DNA from: Allantophomopsis cytisporea
Taxonomy: Eukaryota; Ascomycota; Leotiomycetes; Phacidiales; Phacidiaceae
Assembly (NCBI GenBank): GCA_024752435.1
Contig: CP103022.1
Span: 744,001 to 808,000 of the forward strand
Direction: 5' to 3'
DNA length: 64,000 bases
The notes below the pieces were generated by a model, which worked only from the letters and a program-made list of their open reading frames with translations, was not told the origin of the DNA and did not search any database. A program made the position numbers and the translations under genes. Shown piece after piece: positions 46,839-58,750 of this stretch. How positions within the stretch are numbered: position 1 is the first letter of the stretch; each line of letters begins with the position of its first letter.

Positions 46839-47126
46839 GCGCGTTCTCTGCTTGTTTGCTTTTAAACGCTGTTTGATTGCTGGATATTTGGCGTCACTAG
46901 GAAATCATGCATTCAACAAGACCGCAGCGCGGATATTGTCATAATTATAATCACAATTGCAGGTTGCATTGTTTCTAAATTCTTTTCATATCTTGCGACT
47001 ATTATTATTTCAGACTGTTGTACCGCTCAGTCTGCACAGACAACTCTAAACTCCAAAGACTCCTAATAATCTTCCGCTGAGCAAGATCCTCCCCAACTGT
47101 TTTCATCAACATGATACATTCTCTTT

Positions 47127-47608
47127 CTATATGGCGATGGCTTCATTCTTCATCATAGCGCTGCGACTACTGCGCTTGCTCCTAACATATATGTACGGAA
47201 TTCCTCCCTTGCGACGCCTCCAGACGGTCTTGGTTCCCAGGCTACTCAAATCAACACTTGCGAACCAGGCCTTTGCTTTCGTTGACTCTTGGTTGTCGGA
47301 GGCAATCTCCAAATTGTTGTCAACCTCAAGATAAATATCAGGGCGCGTGCTACGACCCTTGATAGGGACCTTTTCGCAATCTGATTATCATTTAGCTGAA
47401 GCGTTCAATGAGTTTGTACTCGGAATTTCCTCACGAACGTACCCGCAATTTCGTCTTCGAGAGCAGTATATAGGCGCTTCTCTAGGGTATCAAAAACCAC
47501 CACCGCGGAGCCCGACGACGAATTTGATCTCCAGCTGCTAACACGACCAATTTTAGAAGGCTCGACCACTGTGTGGGCCGGATGGCATTGACATGGCGTT
47601 TGGCACAT
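47127..47608 (-). CDS. small two-exon gene, unknown protein
   Basis: A 139-residue protein that I do not recognise. Exon 1 (47608-47443) starts MCQTPCQCHPAHTVVEPSK, with three cysteines in the first seven residues, and ends LYTALEDEIA. A 62-bp intron (47381-47442, GTACGT...AATCAG) leads into exon 2 (47380-47127), which begins DCEKVPIKGRSTRPDIYLEV and ends in a very basic stretch (RSKRSSRSAMMKNEAIAI). There is no signal peptide or transmembrane helix. The frame is kept exactly across the junction, and a TATAAAAG box sits 61 bp upstream of the ATG. These features make a real gene likely, though the short length leaves room for chance. Confidence 0.55.
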
Positions 47609-48772
47609 ATTGTCACAGTGAAGCGACGATTGGCTGAATTCGGTAAGTAGAAAACAAGAGGACGAGCCCTTTTATATCACTGTAAATAATGATTATAGAG
47701 GTATTGTGCGGAGGGTGTGAAAGTCCGCTAACTATATATCGCTATCCAAGTCATGAGGCGGAGTTATGAGCTGATCCCATAAATGGAGGGAGGGATGACA
47801 GTACAGCCCATCAACACAGCTAGGGCTGAGTTTTCGTTTTGGTCTGTGAACTGCCTCGGAAATTTGTAGCCTCATTAGGACGAGTCACATAATATGTGCA
47901 TGCAAATCCAGGCAGTGTTTGGACCATTTGGTATCTTTGTACTTTTTTGGTAACAAAAAGGAATTGGGCAGATTGTTGTGTGACTGATCTTGCACACAGC
48001 CCAAGCCAAGGCAGACTGCCTGCACATATTCCAGCGATTTTGGTAGTCGGTTACGACATCTCACCCAGCCTTGCCCAATGGAATCACAAGCAATAAGACA
48101 CTGCGCCGACTATTAAGTACATTCCAGCTCGGTCAGACTGTTATGTAACATTTTCAAACCTCTCAACTTCTAACAACCAATATGCAATCGTTTGGCCACT
48201 TCTGCTCATTTCGAGATAAGGCGTTCTGCCAGGATGACTTACGAACTTGGGGAACTTGGGCGATCATCCTCAAATCGGAACTCTTAGAATCCCCACTACT
48301 CTGAAATTCAACAAGGCTGGATTGCTAGAATACACCGTTATCCATCTTCACTTTGTGGAACGGGCCGGGACAACCATCCGCTTCAAGTACATCACTGTTA
48401 CGATCATGATCTCTTTATAAGCGTTATACTTCTACAAGCACTTGTGTCGCATCAAAGTCATAAAGTCGCAGTATTGTTCAGCACGGGATCGTATATACAT
48501 GGCCTTAGCTTCGCATAACGCTGCAGCCTTTTGCAGATGTTCGGATTGCGTCGCCGAGAATTAATTGTGGCTGTTTCTCCAGGCTGCTAGCAGCATTGGG
48601 GGCCCCTCGCGCCTCTCACCGAGAGGAAAGGCCTTTCCATACGATCGCATTAGTAACATCCTTCTCTCACACTAACTATGAGGCTGGAGGAGTTGTGCAA
48701 AGACTTATTAAAACGAAGGTGGGCCCAAAAGGTAGTATCTACACTTTCATTTGATGTATCGTGAGCAATGCC
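47609..48772. other. divergent intergenic, no further gene
   Basis: About 1.2 kb containing the TATA box above and the patatin gene's upstream region. Frames such as 47896-48096 have no support. Confidence 0.55.
47669..47676 (-). promoter_or_regulatory. TATA box of the small two-exon gene
   Basis: A perfect TATAAAAG on the minus strand, 61 bp upstream of the ATG at 47608. Confidence 0.5.
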
Positions 48773-50622
48773 ATGAGCAACATAATTATGGAAAAGTCCA
48801 GCCCAACATCCTACCGCACTTTACTGCGTCGGTCTCTTGAAACTCGACAATGCGATTCTCCGGAACCACTCGAGTCCTCTCCCGATGGAAGCCATGAAGA
48901 ATCACCAGGTAGTAGAGGTCTGACCTCTACAGCCTCTTCAGATTCTTTTTCAGATCACCAACCCCAACAACAAGGTCCTTCTGGGGGCAGTGGGCATGTG
49001 AAGTACCCAGAACATACGTCTTCAGCCTATGGGGATTCGAGAAATAACACAGCAGCCACGCGAATATCTTCAGGCGCAGAAGAAGCTTGGTCTGGCTCTT
49101 TTGTTCTCTCATTAGGTACGTCTTTCTATCTCATGTGATCCTCCACTGACTTTTTGTAGACGGTGGTGGAGTTCGTGGCTACTCAACATTACTGATCTTG
49201 AAGGAACTCATGAACCATATTGCTCGGTTAGAGATGGCCCACGAAGAGCCTGCTGAGTCTAGCTTTCACCCTTTACCTGTACAGAATCATGATTCCATAC
49301 CATCAGATAGCTCTGGCTGCTCTGAGCATTCTGATGACACATGCACGAGGAACTTTTATCCCTGCCACTACTTCGGTATGTCATCCACACAAGGTGGAGG
49401 GAACTACTAACAGTTGCAGATTATTGCGCGGGCACCAGTACAGGCGGTCTCATAGCTATTATGCTTGGACGACTTCGTATGAGCGTTGATGAGGCGCTTG
49501 AAGACTTTACGAGCCTCGCAGGAGAAGTATTTGGCAGACCCCGATTATGTAGCATACGTGGTCCAATTCTATGGCCTCGACCAAAATACAATGAGAAGCA
49601 TCTTGAAGAAGCAGTTAAGAAGGTGGTAGACAAGAGACTACCCAGACTCAAGGCGCACTTCGGGAACCATTACTTCAACTCCAACGAGAACATGTGCAGG
49701 ACTATGGTCATAGCGTATGGCACTAATATCGGTGGAACACAGAATCCTCATATCTTTAGAAGCTATCAACACCCACCTTCGGTACCGGCGAACGATTTTG
49801 AACGTAACCCGGGGCCAGCTGATGCACTGCCAATAGGTAAACCTCCGATTTTCACTCAAATCCCTACATCTCCCGAACTAACATTTAGCAGAAATTGTAG
49901 CTCGTGCAACTTCGGCAGCGCCAATGTACTTTGAACCGATCCAAATATACGATCGGAAATTCGGAGACGGAGGTTTTGGGTGTAACAACCCCAGCTTTGA
50001 AGCATGGTTAGAATGTGTAGGCATGGCAAATGCAGACGAAACAGCTGTAACACATCTTCTCAGTGTCGGAACTGGCCAGACCTCGATCGAGCGATTTGCC
50101 GACAATGCTGGGATAAGCCAGATCTTGAGATACATTAATGCTGCAAAACAACTAGCTTCAGATACGCATGGTGTTGATGAACAGATGCGAAGATTAGTAT
50201 TTCATGGCCAGAGACTGGCTTACACGCGATTCAATGTCAAGGAGGGTATGCAAGGTATCAAGCTTGATGCGTGGAAGAAGGCGAGGGGAAAACGGCTGCA
50301 CACTAAAGATCAAGTTTACGCTGCCACGAAGAGATATCTCGCGGAGGCTGATGTCCAGTACGAAATGAAGAAGGTGGCGGAGATGCTAGTGGAGAACAGA
50401 AGGAGGAGATGCTTGACGCCGCGTTGGGAGAGAGGTATATTGGGCGTTAGCTATCGCTGTGTCGTGCTTGGTTGTCGGAGAGGCACAAAGTATCGCAGCC
50501 GAATTGATCTGGCTCGCCACTTGTGTCAACGTCATGATTGGAACTACGAAGAATACCAGACACCTGAAGAGAAGAGGAGCTTTCAAGAGATGCTCAATCG
50601 GGGAAAGGTCAATGGAATGTGA
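48773..50622 (+). CDS. patatin-like phospholipase with C-terminal C2H2 zinc finger
   Basis: A 568-residue protein in four exons (48773-49115, 49160-49375, 49420-49836, 49892-50622) with very short introns of 44, 44 and 55 bp. After a disordered Ser/Pro/Gln-rich N-terminus of about 110 residues comes a patatin domain: oxyanion loop DGGGVRGYS at 115, nucleophile serine in CAGTSTGGLIA at about 193, and the catalytic aspartate in FGDGGFGCNNPS at about 351. The expected activity is Ser-Asp dyad lipid acyl hydrolase. Near the C-terminus (about 513-540) YRCVVLGCRRGTKYRSR leads into a C-x4-C-x14-H-x4-H pattern, a C2H2 zinc-finger-like unit, followed by a charged tail. Two alternative ATGs (48773, 48788) are in frame. 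Fungal patatins of this kind are cytosolic and can be immunity- or signalling-related, but the role here is unknown. Confidence 0.9.
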
Positions 50623-51588
50623 AGTTGCGTCTTGAGATATGATGGAATTGGAGGCTGATGGCGCGTTTATGGAAATGATACCCTTTGTGAATATGTCCGA
50701 ATACTGTACGTTAGTTTTTATAGAATTCCTATTATGATATACATTGAAGGGATTGAATCTAGTTTAACAATCAAACTGTTGTCAATGTAACTTTGAGTCT
50801 TGATAAGGCTATGAATGTATTTGGAGAGATCTCGAGGGCTGTTATCTGGAATAACTGACTACCTATCTATGACTGGTATAATTTAAACGGCTGACTAGCC
50901 TAGAATAACTCACGGTTCTAGAATAAGCTTCTCGTGATTTCAGAGCTCAAGGAAAGAGAATGTTTTGATCTCAGAAAGATCGCTAATACGGTTGATAACG
51001 ATAGGAGAGCTACCTTGAAAGGCTAAGAAGAAGCTTAAACCAGCTCGAAGTTAACCAGTCGACTCCTCAATACTTGAGAAACTTTACCAAGGCCTCGGAG
51101 ATGAAGTTATCATCGGCCTTTCATGTGCTAGTTATGACTATATGCTCTTGTCATTTATCAGAGGCAACTGTCGCGAAGCGGCTTAAAGCATGCCGAGTGT
51201 GACCTTTGGTGGTCGGCAATGTTACCTAGCATATTAACTCCACGTCTATTGCCCCGCACATCACTTATGGCATGTAAAACAACGACATAGAACCCGAATA
51301 TGCTTACTTTCTGAGGGAAGTATTGCGGGGCAACTTCTTCAATGTCGCGATCCTTACTTCATGAGTCAGTACAATTCAAGGGTTTACTTTCCTCACAAGC
51401 TGCACTCGGAACATACTATCCAGCGATGATAAAAATAATGTCATGAACACATGTTTGTAAACTACAGCGCTTTAGCATAAAGGCAACATACGTCCCACCA
51501 TTATTGTCTTGAATTATTAGCCTTCTTATTAATTCTCGTTATTTTGATCAAATACCAAAAAGCTATTCTTAGGAAGAAACATCGCACA
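50623..51588. other. intergenic, no gene seen
   Basis: About 1 kb of 3' flank and promoter, moderately AT-rich. No supported frame, repeat or RNA gene. Confidence 0.6.
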
Positions 51589-52608
51589 ATGGCCCTCCAA
51601 GTCCAAGGAAAATCCGCTCTGATAACAGGCGCAGGCTCAGGTATGTATCCAACCAGCATTAATAATGCTAACATAGTTATAATAATTAATCTTGATCCCA
51701 GGAATCAATTTCTGCCTCGCTTCTCTCCTCCTCTCCAAAGGCTGCAATGTGCTCATCGCAGATATTGCCCTCCGCCCGGAAGCCAGCTCGCTGGTAGCAC
51801 GTTATAGCAGCGGAAGTCCTCTTTGTGTCTTCCACAAAACAGATGTGACATCTTGGACTGATCTCACATCTGCTTTCTCGGCAGCCCTCGATACCTTCAA
51901 TACACTCGACATAATCGTGCCTGGCGCTGGCGTCTTTGAGCCCGACTTCAGCAATTTCTGGTATCCGCCCGGCACGCCTGAAAGTGCAGATACTCCGGAT
52001 GGCGGCAGCTATAAAACGCTGGATATTAATATCACGCACCCCATTCGTTTGACACAGATAGCGCTACAGTATTTCGTTCGTGAGAAACGCACAGGGAGTA
52101 TTGTGCATGTTAGTAGCGTTGCTGGACAGGTATCTGGGCTATTTACACCAATGTACTTTGCAAGTAAACATGCTATTCATGGTTTTGTGAGAAGTTTGAA
52201 ACTGTTGGAGAATGAGATAGGGGTGAGAGTGACTGCTATTGCGCCTGGGATTATCAAGGTGTGTCTTCCCTTATCAAATTATACGCTTTGCTGGGATGCT
52301 AACTTGAACAATAGACGCCTTTATGGACAGAACACCCTGAGAAGTTAGTCATTGTTGGGCAGGCAGATGCATGGGCAACGCCAGAGGAAGTTGCGGATGC
52401 TATGTTAAAACTAATTGAGGAGCCGGAAATGATTGGCGGGACAATCTTGGAGTGTGGGCATGGTCATCTTAGGCGTGTTGAGGCTTTCAATGATCCAGGA
52501 CCGCAAGATCATGATGGGAAGAAGGGCTTGAGTGTCACTCAGGACTTGGCAGCTGCTAAAACCATAATCCAGAGATTGGCAGATGGAAGCTTTTCGGGAA
52601 CGAAATAG
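51589..52608 (+). CDS. short-chain dehydrogenase/reductase (15-PGDH-like)
   Basis: A 300-residue NAD(P)-dependent oxidoreductase of the classical SDR family. Three exons (51589-51640, 51702-52258, 52315-52608) with introns of 61 and 56 bp. The cofactor loop TGAGSGIN is split by the first intron. The substrate-site residues follow: a modified NNAG position reading VPGAGVF, the catalytic serine in HVSSVAGQVSG, then Tyr and Lys in MYFASKHA, and the conserved IAPGIIKTPLW spanning the second intron. In the cofactor-selecting position, DIALRPEA after the second beta strand favours NAD. The best family resemblance is to fungal 15-hydroxyprostaglandin dehydrogenase-like proteins. VPGAG in place of the usual NNAG is a notable substitution. 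Substrate unknown. Confidence 0.92.
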
Positions 52609-53058
52609 ATCAGGGGCAGGTATTACGATCGAAGATGTCTGTATCGGCTTCAAAACCAGCCAGTGTCACCACTACTTGTTCTAGATATTGTGAGCAACTC
52701 AATTGTGCTAGGTCGCTCTGTCATTTACTCCTTTTATTATCTCACAAGAGAAAGATTGTTTTAGATTTATTGAGTTGCGCTTGAATGTTTAGTTGATGAA
52801 AATGACCGAATTATTTAAGTTGAATTGTCATTAATATTAGCTCAATTTTGATGGTCGGTCAGTCATTTTGAGCTCGTGATTTATTCTAGACTCGTAAGTC
52901 ATGCTTATACCACAAATACATCCAGAAGACACAATCACGCTCACAAAAGATCTCCCTACAATAGTTGCTTGTTCCATTGATGTATACGAAACGCTCAACT
53001 CTGCATCATTCCAAACCAAGCAGATCTTGTTTAAACACGTTATACACGAAGAGAGTAT
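52609..53058. other. intergenic between convergent genes
   Basis: 450 bp of AT-rich 3' flank. The plus-strand frame at 52901-53173 overlaps the end of the next minus-strand gene and is not supported. Confidence 0.55.
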
Positions 53059-53803
53059 CTATGATCTGCGAAGCAACAACTTGATCCGCTTTCTTGGAAC
53101 TATATCTCCTCCCTTCTCCACTTCGATCAACTCGTCCGAAGAAGTAGAATACTTGCGTTTAGATGAAGTCTGACTGGCGAGCTTTACTCCTCCGCCATTT
53201 GGCGGTGAAGGCTTTCTCTGGGTAGCGGTCGAGGTAATAGCTCTCTGATCATTGGTCTGATCGAAAGTCCTCTTGGAATCCTCAATAGCCTTCATCATAG
53301 CTCTGTGGCTGATTGACTTCTCGAGAGCGCGCAGATCTGCCTCCTTAGCACCCTCAATAACTACTTCAATCATCTCTTGTATCGTGCTCATTCTCTCGGC
53401 CCAGAGTTGATCTATCTTAGCAGCTTCATTTGCTCTCTCTGATGACGCAGCCTCGGCATTCTTGACGAAGTGTTGAAGCTCGATAATCTTCGCCTTCGCG
53501 TCCTTAACAGTGATATCTCTTATGCCTAGGGTCTCCGTTACTGGACCTTGTTCGACATCTGGATATAGAGCTTAAGAGCGTTAGATATTGCGGATTGTTC
53601 TCGGAAATGGTACCATACCTGTTACCAAAGCAGCAATGGAAATCCGTGTGACCGTGTTTTCTTGTGGAACGAGATTGCGTACTTCAGAGGCTACATTACG
53701 CATCTGTTCAAGGTGAGTGATTAGATATTATTGTTGGCATACATATGAAACTTACTCGATCGCTAGCAATCTTGAGAGCTTCGTTGACGTTTTGGCTAGC
53801 CAT
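53059..53803 (-). CDS. coiled-coil protein with basic C-terminus, unknown
   Basis: A 210-residue protein in three exons (53803-53756, 53703-53619, 53558-53059) with introns of 52 and 60 bp; both junctions have good donors (GTAAGT, GTATGG). I do not recognise the family. The N-terminus (ASQNVNEALKIASDRMRNVA) and residues 60-140 (TVKDAKAKIIELQHFVKNAE, then RANEAAKIDQLWAERMSTIQ) are strongly helical and coiled-coil-like. The C-terminal 60 residues are disordered, with basic clusters SSKRKYSTSS and PRKRIKLLLRRS that look like nuclear localisation signals. The protein may therefore be a nuclear helical adaptor, but this is inference only. The models of the first two exons rest on frame continuity and splice signals. 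Confidence 0.68.
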
Positions 53804-54689
53804 TCTATGTGTCTGTTTGATTTGGAGCGTTGTGTTGAGGGTATATGTTGTTGTGATGGATGCGAGCAGTGCTCGAGGGCACAAACTTGTTTCAGATGCA
53901 ATGAAGGTCGAACACTAAGAGCAACTCAATAGTGTATATGATAGCCTAGGGAGATGAATTCATGTTTGAAGTATGTGCAAATATGATAGATTGAAGGATT
54001 AAAGTAGTAGAACTAACTCATGCGACTCACATTCGAAAGTGAACAGTTCCCAACTAGAAGTGAAGAACTCTACACTTGCACAACATGTGATATAGAACTT
54101 TAGCACATATTGCGAGCTGCTTTCTTTGTTTTTAATCAATCAACTACAAGGAGATATACATTCCGACCTGTGCACTGAATCAAATATTTCGCTACATTAC
54201 GATGCCTTCAAGTCCAGATCACCTTTACCTTCAGTTGAGCACCCTGTCCTTGTGTACCAGTTCGAAAGGTGATGAAATATCAAGGTGTTAAACCAAACAG
54301 TATTTTGTACAGCCAACATCATCATAGCACTCAAAAAGTTGAAAAAATAAACCTAAAGATTACACAATATGTGCAAGCACTGATTGCAATTCCATTGATG
54401 CATAGGTACTACTCTCAACTCATCTTCAAACGTGGCAAGAAAGGAAAGCGCTTTTCCCAAAACCATGCAATTTCGCTTGAAAAAGAAAAGAACCCCAGAA
54501 ACCGCTGCTACTGCTATGAATTTTAAGTTTCCTACCCAATGCACTTGCCCAGACCTTCCCACAACAGCAACTCAAGAGGAAAAAGGAAGAAGGGCGGGAG
54601 ACGAAAAAGAACAAAAAAGAGGCATATCAAGTTGCCACCTATATGGAGAGGGGATTTACTATTGACTTATAGTGGCTGAGGACGTTGGT
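53804..54689. other. intergenic, no gene seen
   Basis: About 0.9 kb between the coiled-coil gene's start and the stop of SND1 (both minus). It serves as promoter and as SND1 3' UTR. The small frames at 54269-54665 are low-complexity lysine-rich shadows. Confidence 0.6.
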
Positions 54690-57417
54690 TTAGTCCTCAG
54701 TCAAGTCACCGTACTCCCACATACCCCTCTTACCCTCCTTAGCAGTTGTCTCAACCTTCTTGAGGGAAGCCAGAACATCGGCGAAGTTCTTCTCCCATGG
54801 CTTCAGCTTCTTTGGAACCATAGCAAGGCCCTCACGGACAATTTCGGCGTTGATGTTGGTCTCATCAGCACTTTCGCCAGCCTTTGGATCGTATAGGGTG
54901 ACATGGAGGATACCATCTGGAGTGGTGTAGTCGACGCTGGCAACAAGCTCCTTGCCCGCTGTCAATTCAGTCAAGTAGTCGATTGAGTCGGCGAGATAGT
55001 CTTGGCCGACTGGAAGCTGGAGTAGGGAGAGGACAGCATCAGACGCCTGAGCCTTGAGCTTCTGCACAGTGAATTGTGGCTGTGTGAGAGGGCGAAGTTT
55101 AGACCATGGTTGCTTCTCGCTGTTACCGTAGTCAATATAGACGACGACAGCTTCCTTGTTCTCGCGATCGTTGGATCTTATTCTGGCGCGGTACCATTGA
55201 CCATCCTCGGTGAACTGGGCAGCGACAAAATCTCCAGCCTATACATCAAGGAAATAATGTTAGCCATTGTCATTCTCAAGTGCAGAAATAGCATATGAAC
55301 ATTTGTATAGTGGGGCTTACCTTTGGTGGACCTGGAAGAGAGGCCTTGTTCATTGGGTTAAGGTGGAAGCTCTTGAAGGCGCTCATAAGCGTCTCAAGTG
55401 CTGCGGTACCAGAGCCAATTTGTTGGAGCTTAAGCTTGCCAGTATCGTCGATGTTGGTAACAACGACATCACGGTAATCGGTCTTTCTTTCAATTGGAGC
55501 AGCATCGCCATTGGATCCATTTGCATAGCTTGCGTCGGTTTCCTCCTCGACAATATCATCAGATGGATCCCAGTTCTTCCAGAGTCCTTTGCGAGCCTCC
55601 TTGGCGCGCTTTTGAGCTGGGATAAGCTCGGCAGCGTTTCCAGATTTCTCAGCAGAATATTCGTGTACAGTTGCCAGACCCTCCTCAACAAGGATCTTAG
55701 CGAAGCTTTCGTGGTTAATGTAAAGCTCACCGATGAAGCCACCAGTCTTATCGATGTCATGGATGTCAATAAGGACATCACGCTGATTCAATCTGCGAAC
55801 AGCAAGATCATGTGCTTCCTGACCACCCTCTTCGCCGCTCTCAGTTGGGTTGCGTGCTGACCTTGGAACACGAATACCGCCCAAGACCATGGACAGCTTG
55901 ACGTTCTCACGTGGAACAAGAACAACAAATCGGCCTCCACTCTTGACAAAGTCGACAATTGCTGGGATCTTCTTTTGACGCTGTAATGTTCCGAGCTGAA
56001 TCTTTGCCTTTTGCACAGTTTCAGATGCGTCAACATAGGTCTTGGCCTTGGAAGGCTTGCCGGACCACATTCCCTTCTTGGCTTCCTTTGCAGCCTCCTG
56101 GGCGAGGAGAAGGTCGTCGTAGTTTGGAGCACGATCCGGATCGTCACGTCTGTGACGAATAACAGAGGCCCAACCCTCAGATACAAGCAACAAACCTACA
56201 TTCTTGTCCGCCACTGTGACAGTGGCAACTTCCTTCTCCTCGTACTCCCCATTTGCTGGCCTGGTCCCATCAATGCTGAGACGTACGTGCTTGCCAATAA
56301 CCTTCTTTCTGAGAAATTCCTTGGCTTCATCTTTAAATGGAGATTCAGAAACTTCATTAGTCCTCGGGCCACGAATACTGGAAATATTGATTCGCTTTTC
56401 GATACCGGCCTTGTTGCGGACATATATGACATCGGCGCTGAAAACTCTGGTGACAGTGGCTTCAATCGCGCCAGCGGCATTGTTGACCTTGGCAATGTGG
56501 CCTTTGTGTAGGCCCTTCTTGGCAGCTTGAGCGCTCTTCTCAGCTTGACGAAGTGGTGCCATGTCTGCACCGAGCAATGTGGTGTGGAAGTCACTGCAGC
56601 GCGCAAGACCAGCTTCGAGGATGAACTTCGCAATGCTACCGTTTGGGTGCAAGACTGAAGCAATGAGTTGTCCCTGTGGAGAAAGTCCAAGAATTGTCAC
56701 CTTTACATTGCGCTGGAGTAGCCTTTCTTCAACAAATTGTCGGGCTTCGTTTCCAAACTCTTCCGCTGGCTGAACTTGTTGATTCGATGGATTTAAACGT
56801 TCGGTCGTTGGAGCGCGAATTCCAGCAACCAAAGTCATGACCTGGGCATGCTTGTTTGGAGAAAGGATCAAACGAACAAGCATTCTGTCTCCACTGAGAA
56901 CACGCTCAACAAGACCATCAACGGTCTTGCCCTTCCACTGCTCCAAGAAATCTTCGGAGTTGCCCATATCATGTTGTACCTCGATACGTCCCCCACTGCT
57001 AGCCCAGACACCCTTATCCTCGCTGCGTGCCTGTGCCTCAAAAAGTCGGAGTTTATCGAGGTGGTTTGTGGCCTCTTCAGTATCTTCGGTGCGGCCGGCA
57101 CCTTCTCTTAACTTCAACCATCCGGCACGAACAGCTTCATCAGGAAGGTGCGTGCCATCTGGTAGAATTACTCTGCCGTATTCGCGTTTCGTGTTTGGAA
57201 TTTGATAGAGCACCTCAAAAAGTAGTTGTTTTCCAACTACAAGTTTTCGAAGGAAATCGCGCGATTCGTAGGCCCATTGTTCGTCACCCTCTTTCTTGAG
57301 ATGAGGTGCGGTGACAAAGGCGAGGGAAAGCGTTCGCTCTGCGCCAGTGGCATTTGATACTAAGACGAGAGTATCACCGCTGATTACGGATTTTCCTTTC
57401 GCAGCAAACGTAGGCAT
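54690..57417 (-). CDS. SND1: Tudor-staphylococcal nuclease protein SND1 (p100)
   Basis: An 881-residue protein with four staphylococcal-nuclease-like (OB-fold) domains, a Tudor domain and a partial fifth SN fold. It is the RNA-binding SND1/Tudor-SN, linked to RNA processing, stress granules and transcription co-activation. Exon 1 (57417-55321) holds the SN repeats, each with the SGDTLVL / VKVTILGL type strand and an LVxEGLA-type end. Exon 2 (55238-54690), after an 82-bp intron (GTAAGC...GTATAG), holds the Tudor core (GDFVAAQFTEDGQWYRARI, VVVYIDYGN) and the last half SN domain. I start at MPTFAAKGKSVISGDTLVL, which matches the usual N-terminus. The frame is, however, open for 113 more codons upstream (to 57756), with ATGs at 57621 and 57498. 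Confidence 0.93.
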
Positions 57418-58480
57418 CTTGGCGTATGTCGAAGGGGAGATGCAGGGTATGCGTTCTCTTCCAAGTGATGGCACTCGAGGACTAGGAAAAGCTTGAGGCA
57501 TGTTAGCAGAGCTCTTTGATGTCTTGAATGATGACGTTGAAGAAGCCGAAGTTATCGATAGAGATCGGCCATTTCGACTAGTTCTTGTTCTATATCCGAT
57601 TTTGGTCGTAGGAGACCCCATGTTGACAGATATAGCAATGTGAGCTCCAAGCTGATGTGTATTGGCCAACTGAAACGTTGGAAGACAAATTGTAGGCCAA
57701 TCTTCTAGGAATGCGTGTATATGTATGCTGACAACTAATGATGTCTCGGAAACCAAACGAATGTTTGTGTTGTCGGACTTGTTTGTGAAAGATCGAGCAA
57801 GTGTAGAAGGGAGAACAGTTGCTGGTTATGCAGGTCGCAGGTAGTGGAAGCTGCGATCCACGACAGCGCACTTTGTAAATTTGGAAGTAACCAGAAAGAT
57901 GCGAGTGACTTCGTACGCAGAGAGGCGAGATTGGCACATTGTGAGTGCTGAAAGGTCCATTGCGAGGTATATCGTGGGGATTTCTTGGACTGGAATTCTT
58001 GTATAAGGAAACGTGTCGATCTGTACTCACCAAGTATATCTTATCACTTTGGACTTGAGAGGTATTCTTATTCTACAAAATCTCTAGATTGATTTATATA
58101 TCAATCTATAAATCTTGGTATAATTGATGTCGGATTGAAAAGGAGATTGAAAGCAAGAAGTGTTGTGAATGTCGTGTGCTCTTTAGATTTACACAAAGTT
58201 CAGGGACACTATGTACCACGAGGGCTGCATTCAGCTCATGTGGGGTTACTTGCCACATTGGCCATCTAGCCGAAGGCGGTGAAGAGCTATAGCTGTTGAT
58301 AGTAGAAAAGCTCTGTGGAACATTATTCCGGCTCCATTAGCTCAACTACCTAGGCCCTTTGTGAGCTTTACGTAGCTAAGGTCTAGGTAGGTAGTCAAAA
58401 TGTAAAATAAGAGTAGCCCAAGATTATATATATCTAGATCTAGGACCTAGTATCTGATATATATTTTTCAAGTTAAAAAA
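57418..58480. other. SND1 upstream region with in-phase open frame
   Basis: The first 340 bp are open in phase with SND1 (see findings). The remainder (57760-58480) is promoter-like, with an AT-rich stretch near 58060-58140 and TA-rich palindromic runs near 58425-58470. No gene supported. Confidence 0.5.
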
Positions 58481-58750
58481 TCAAAAATCTTCAGATTCCC
58501 CAGCTGCGTTATCTAAATTGATCATGCACAACCGTTCCCCATTAGGCTGCAGGATCTCGTCGTCGTCGTTATCGACGGCAGAGAAGCCAAGGAACTTAGT
58601 ATCTCCGTCATTGTATCGATATAAGCATTGCAGGCTATGAACGGCTACTTCGAAGGAGATTTTCGACGGGATTTCCAAAGGGATTTTAAACGGCTCTGAG
58701 AACTACCAAAGCGAAAGAACGACCAGAATCGTCACACTCTGAAGAGTCAT
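58481..58750 (-). pseudogene. small secreted-type protein frame interrupted after its signal peptide
   Basis: Reading from the ATG at 58750, the frame gives a signal-peptide-like start (MTLQSVTILVVLSLW), then a TAG at 58705-58703, then 73 more codons without stop (FSEPFKIPLEIPSKISF ... GESEDF). The downstream part is acidic with two cysteines and looks like a small secreted protein. The TAG could be a C-to-T change of a CAG codon. I see no intron that removes the stop. It may be a decayed effector-like gene, or a chance open frame. Confidence 0.35.

Noticed and set aside
55267..55860. 197-codon plus-strand frame antisense to SND1
   Set aside because: Shadow of the SND1 coding strand.
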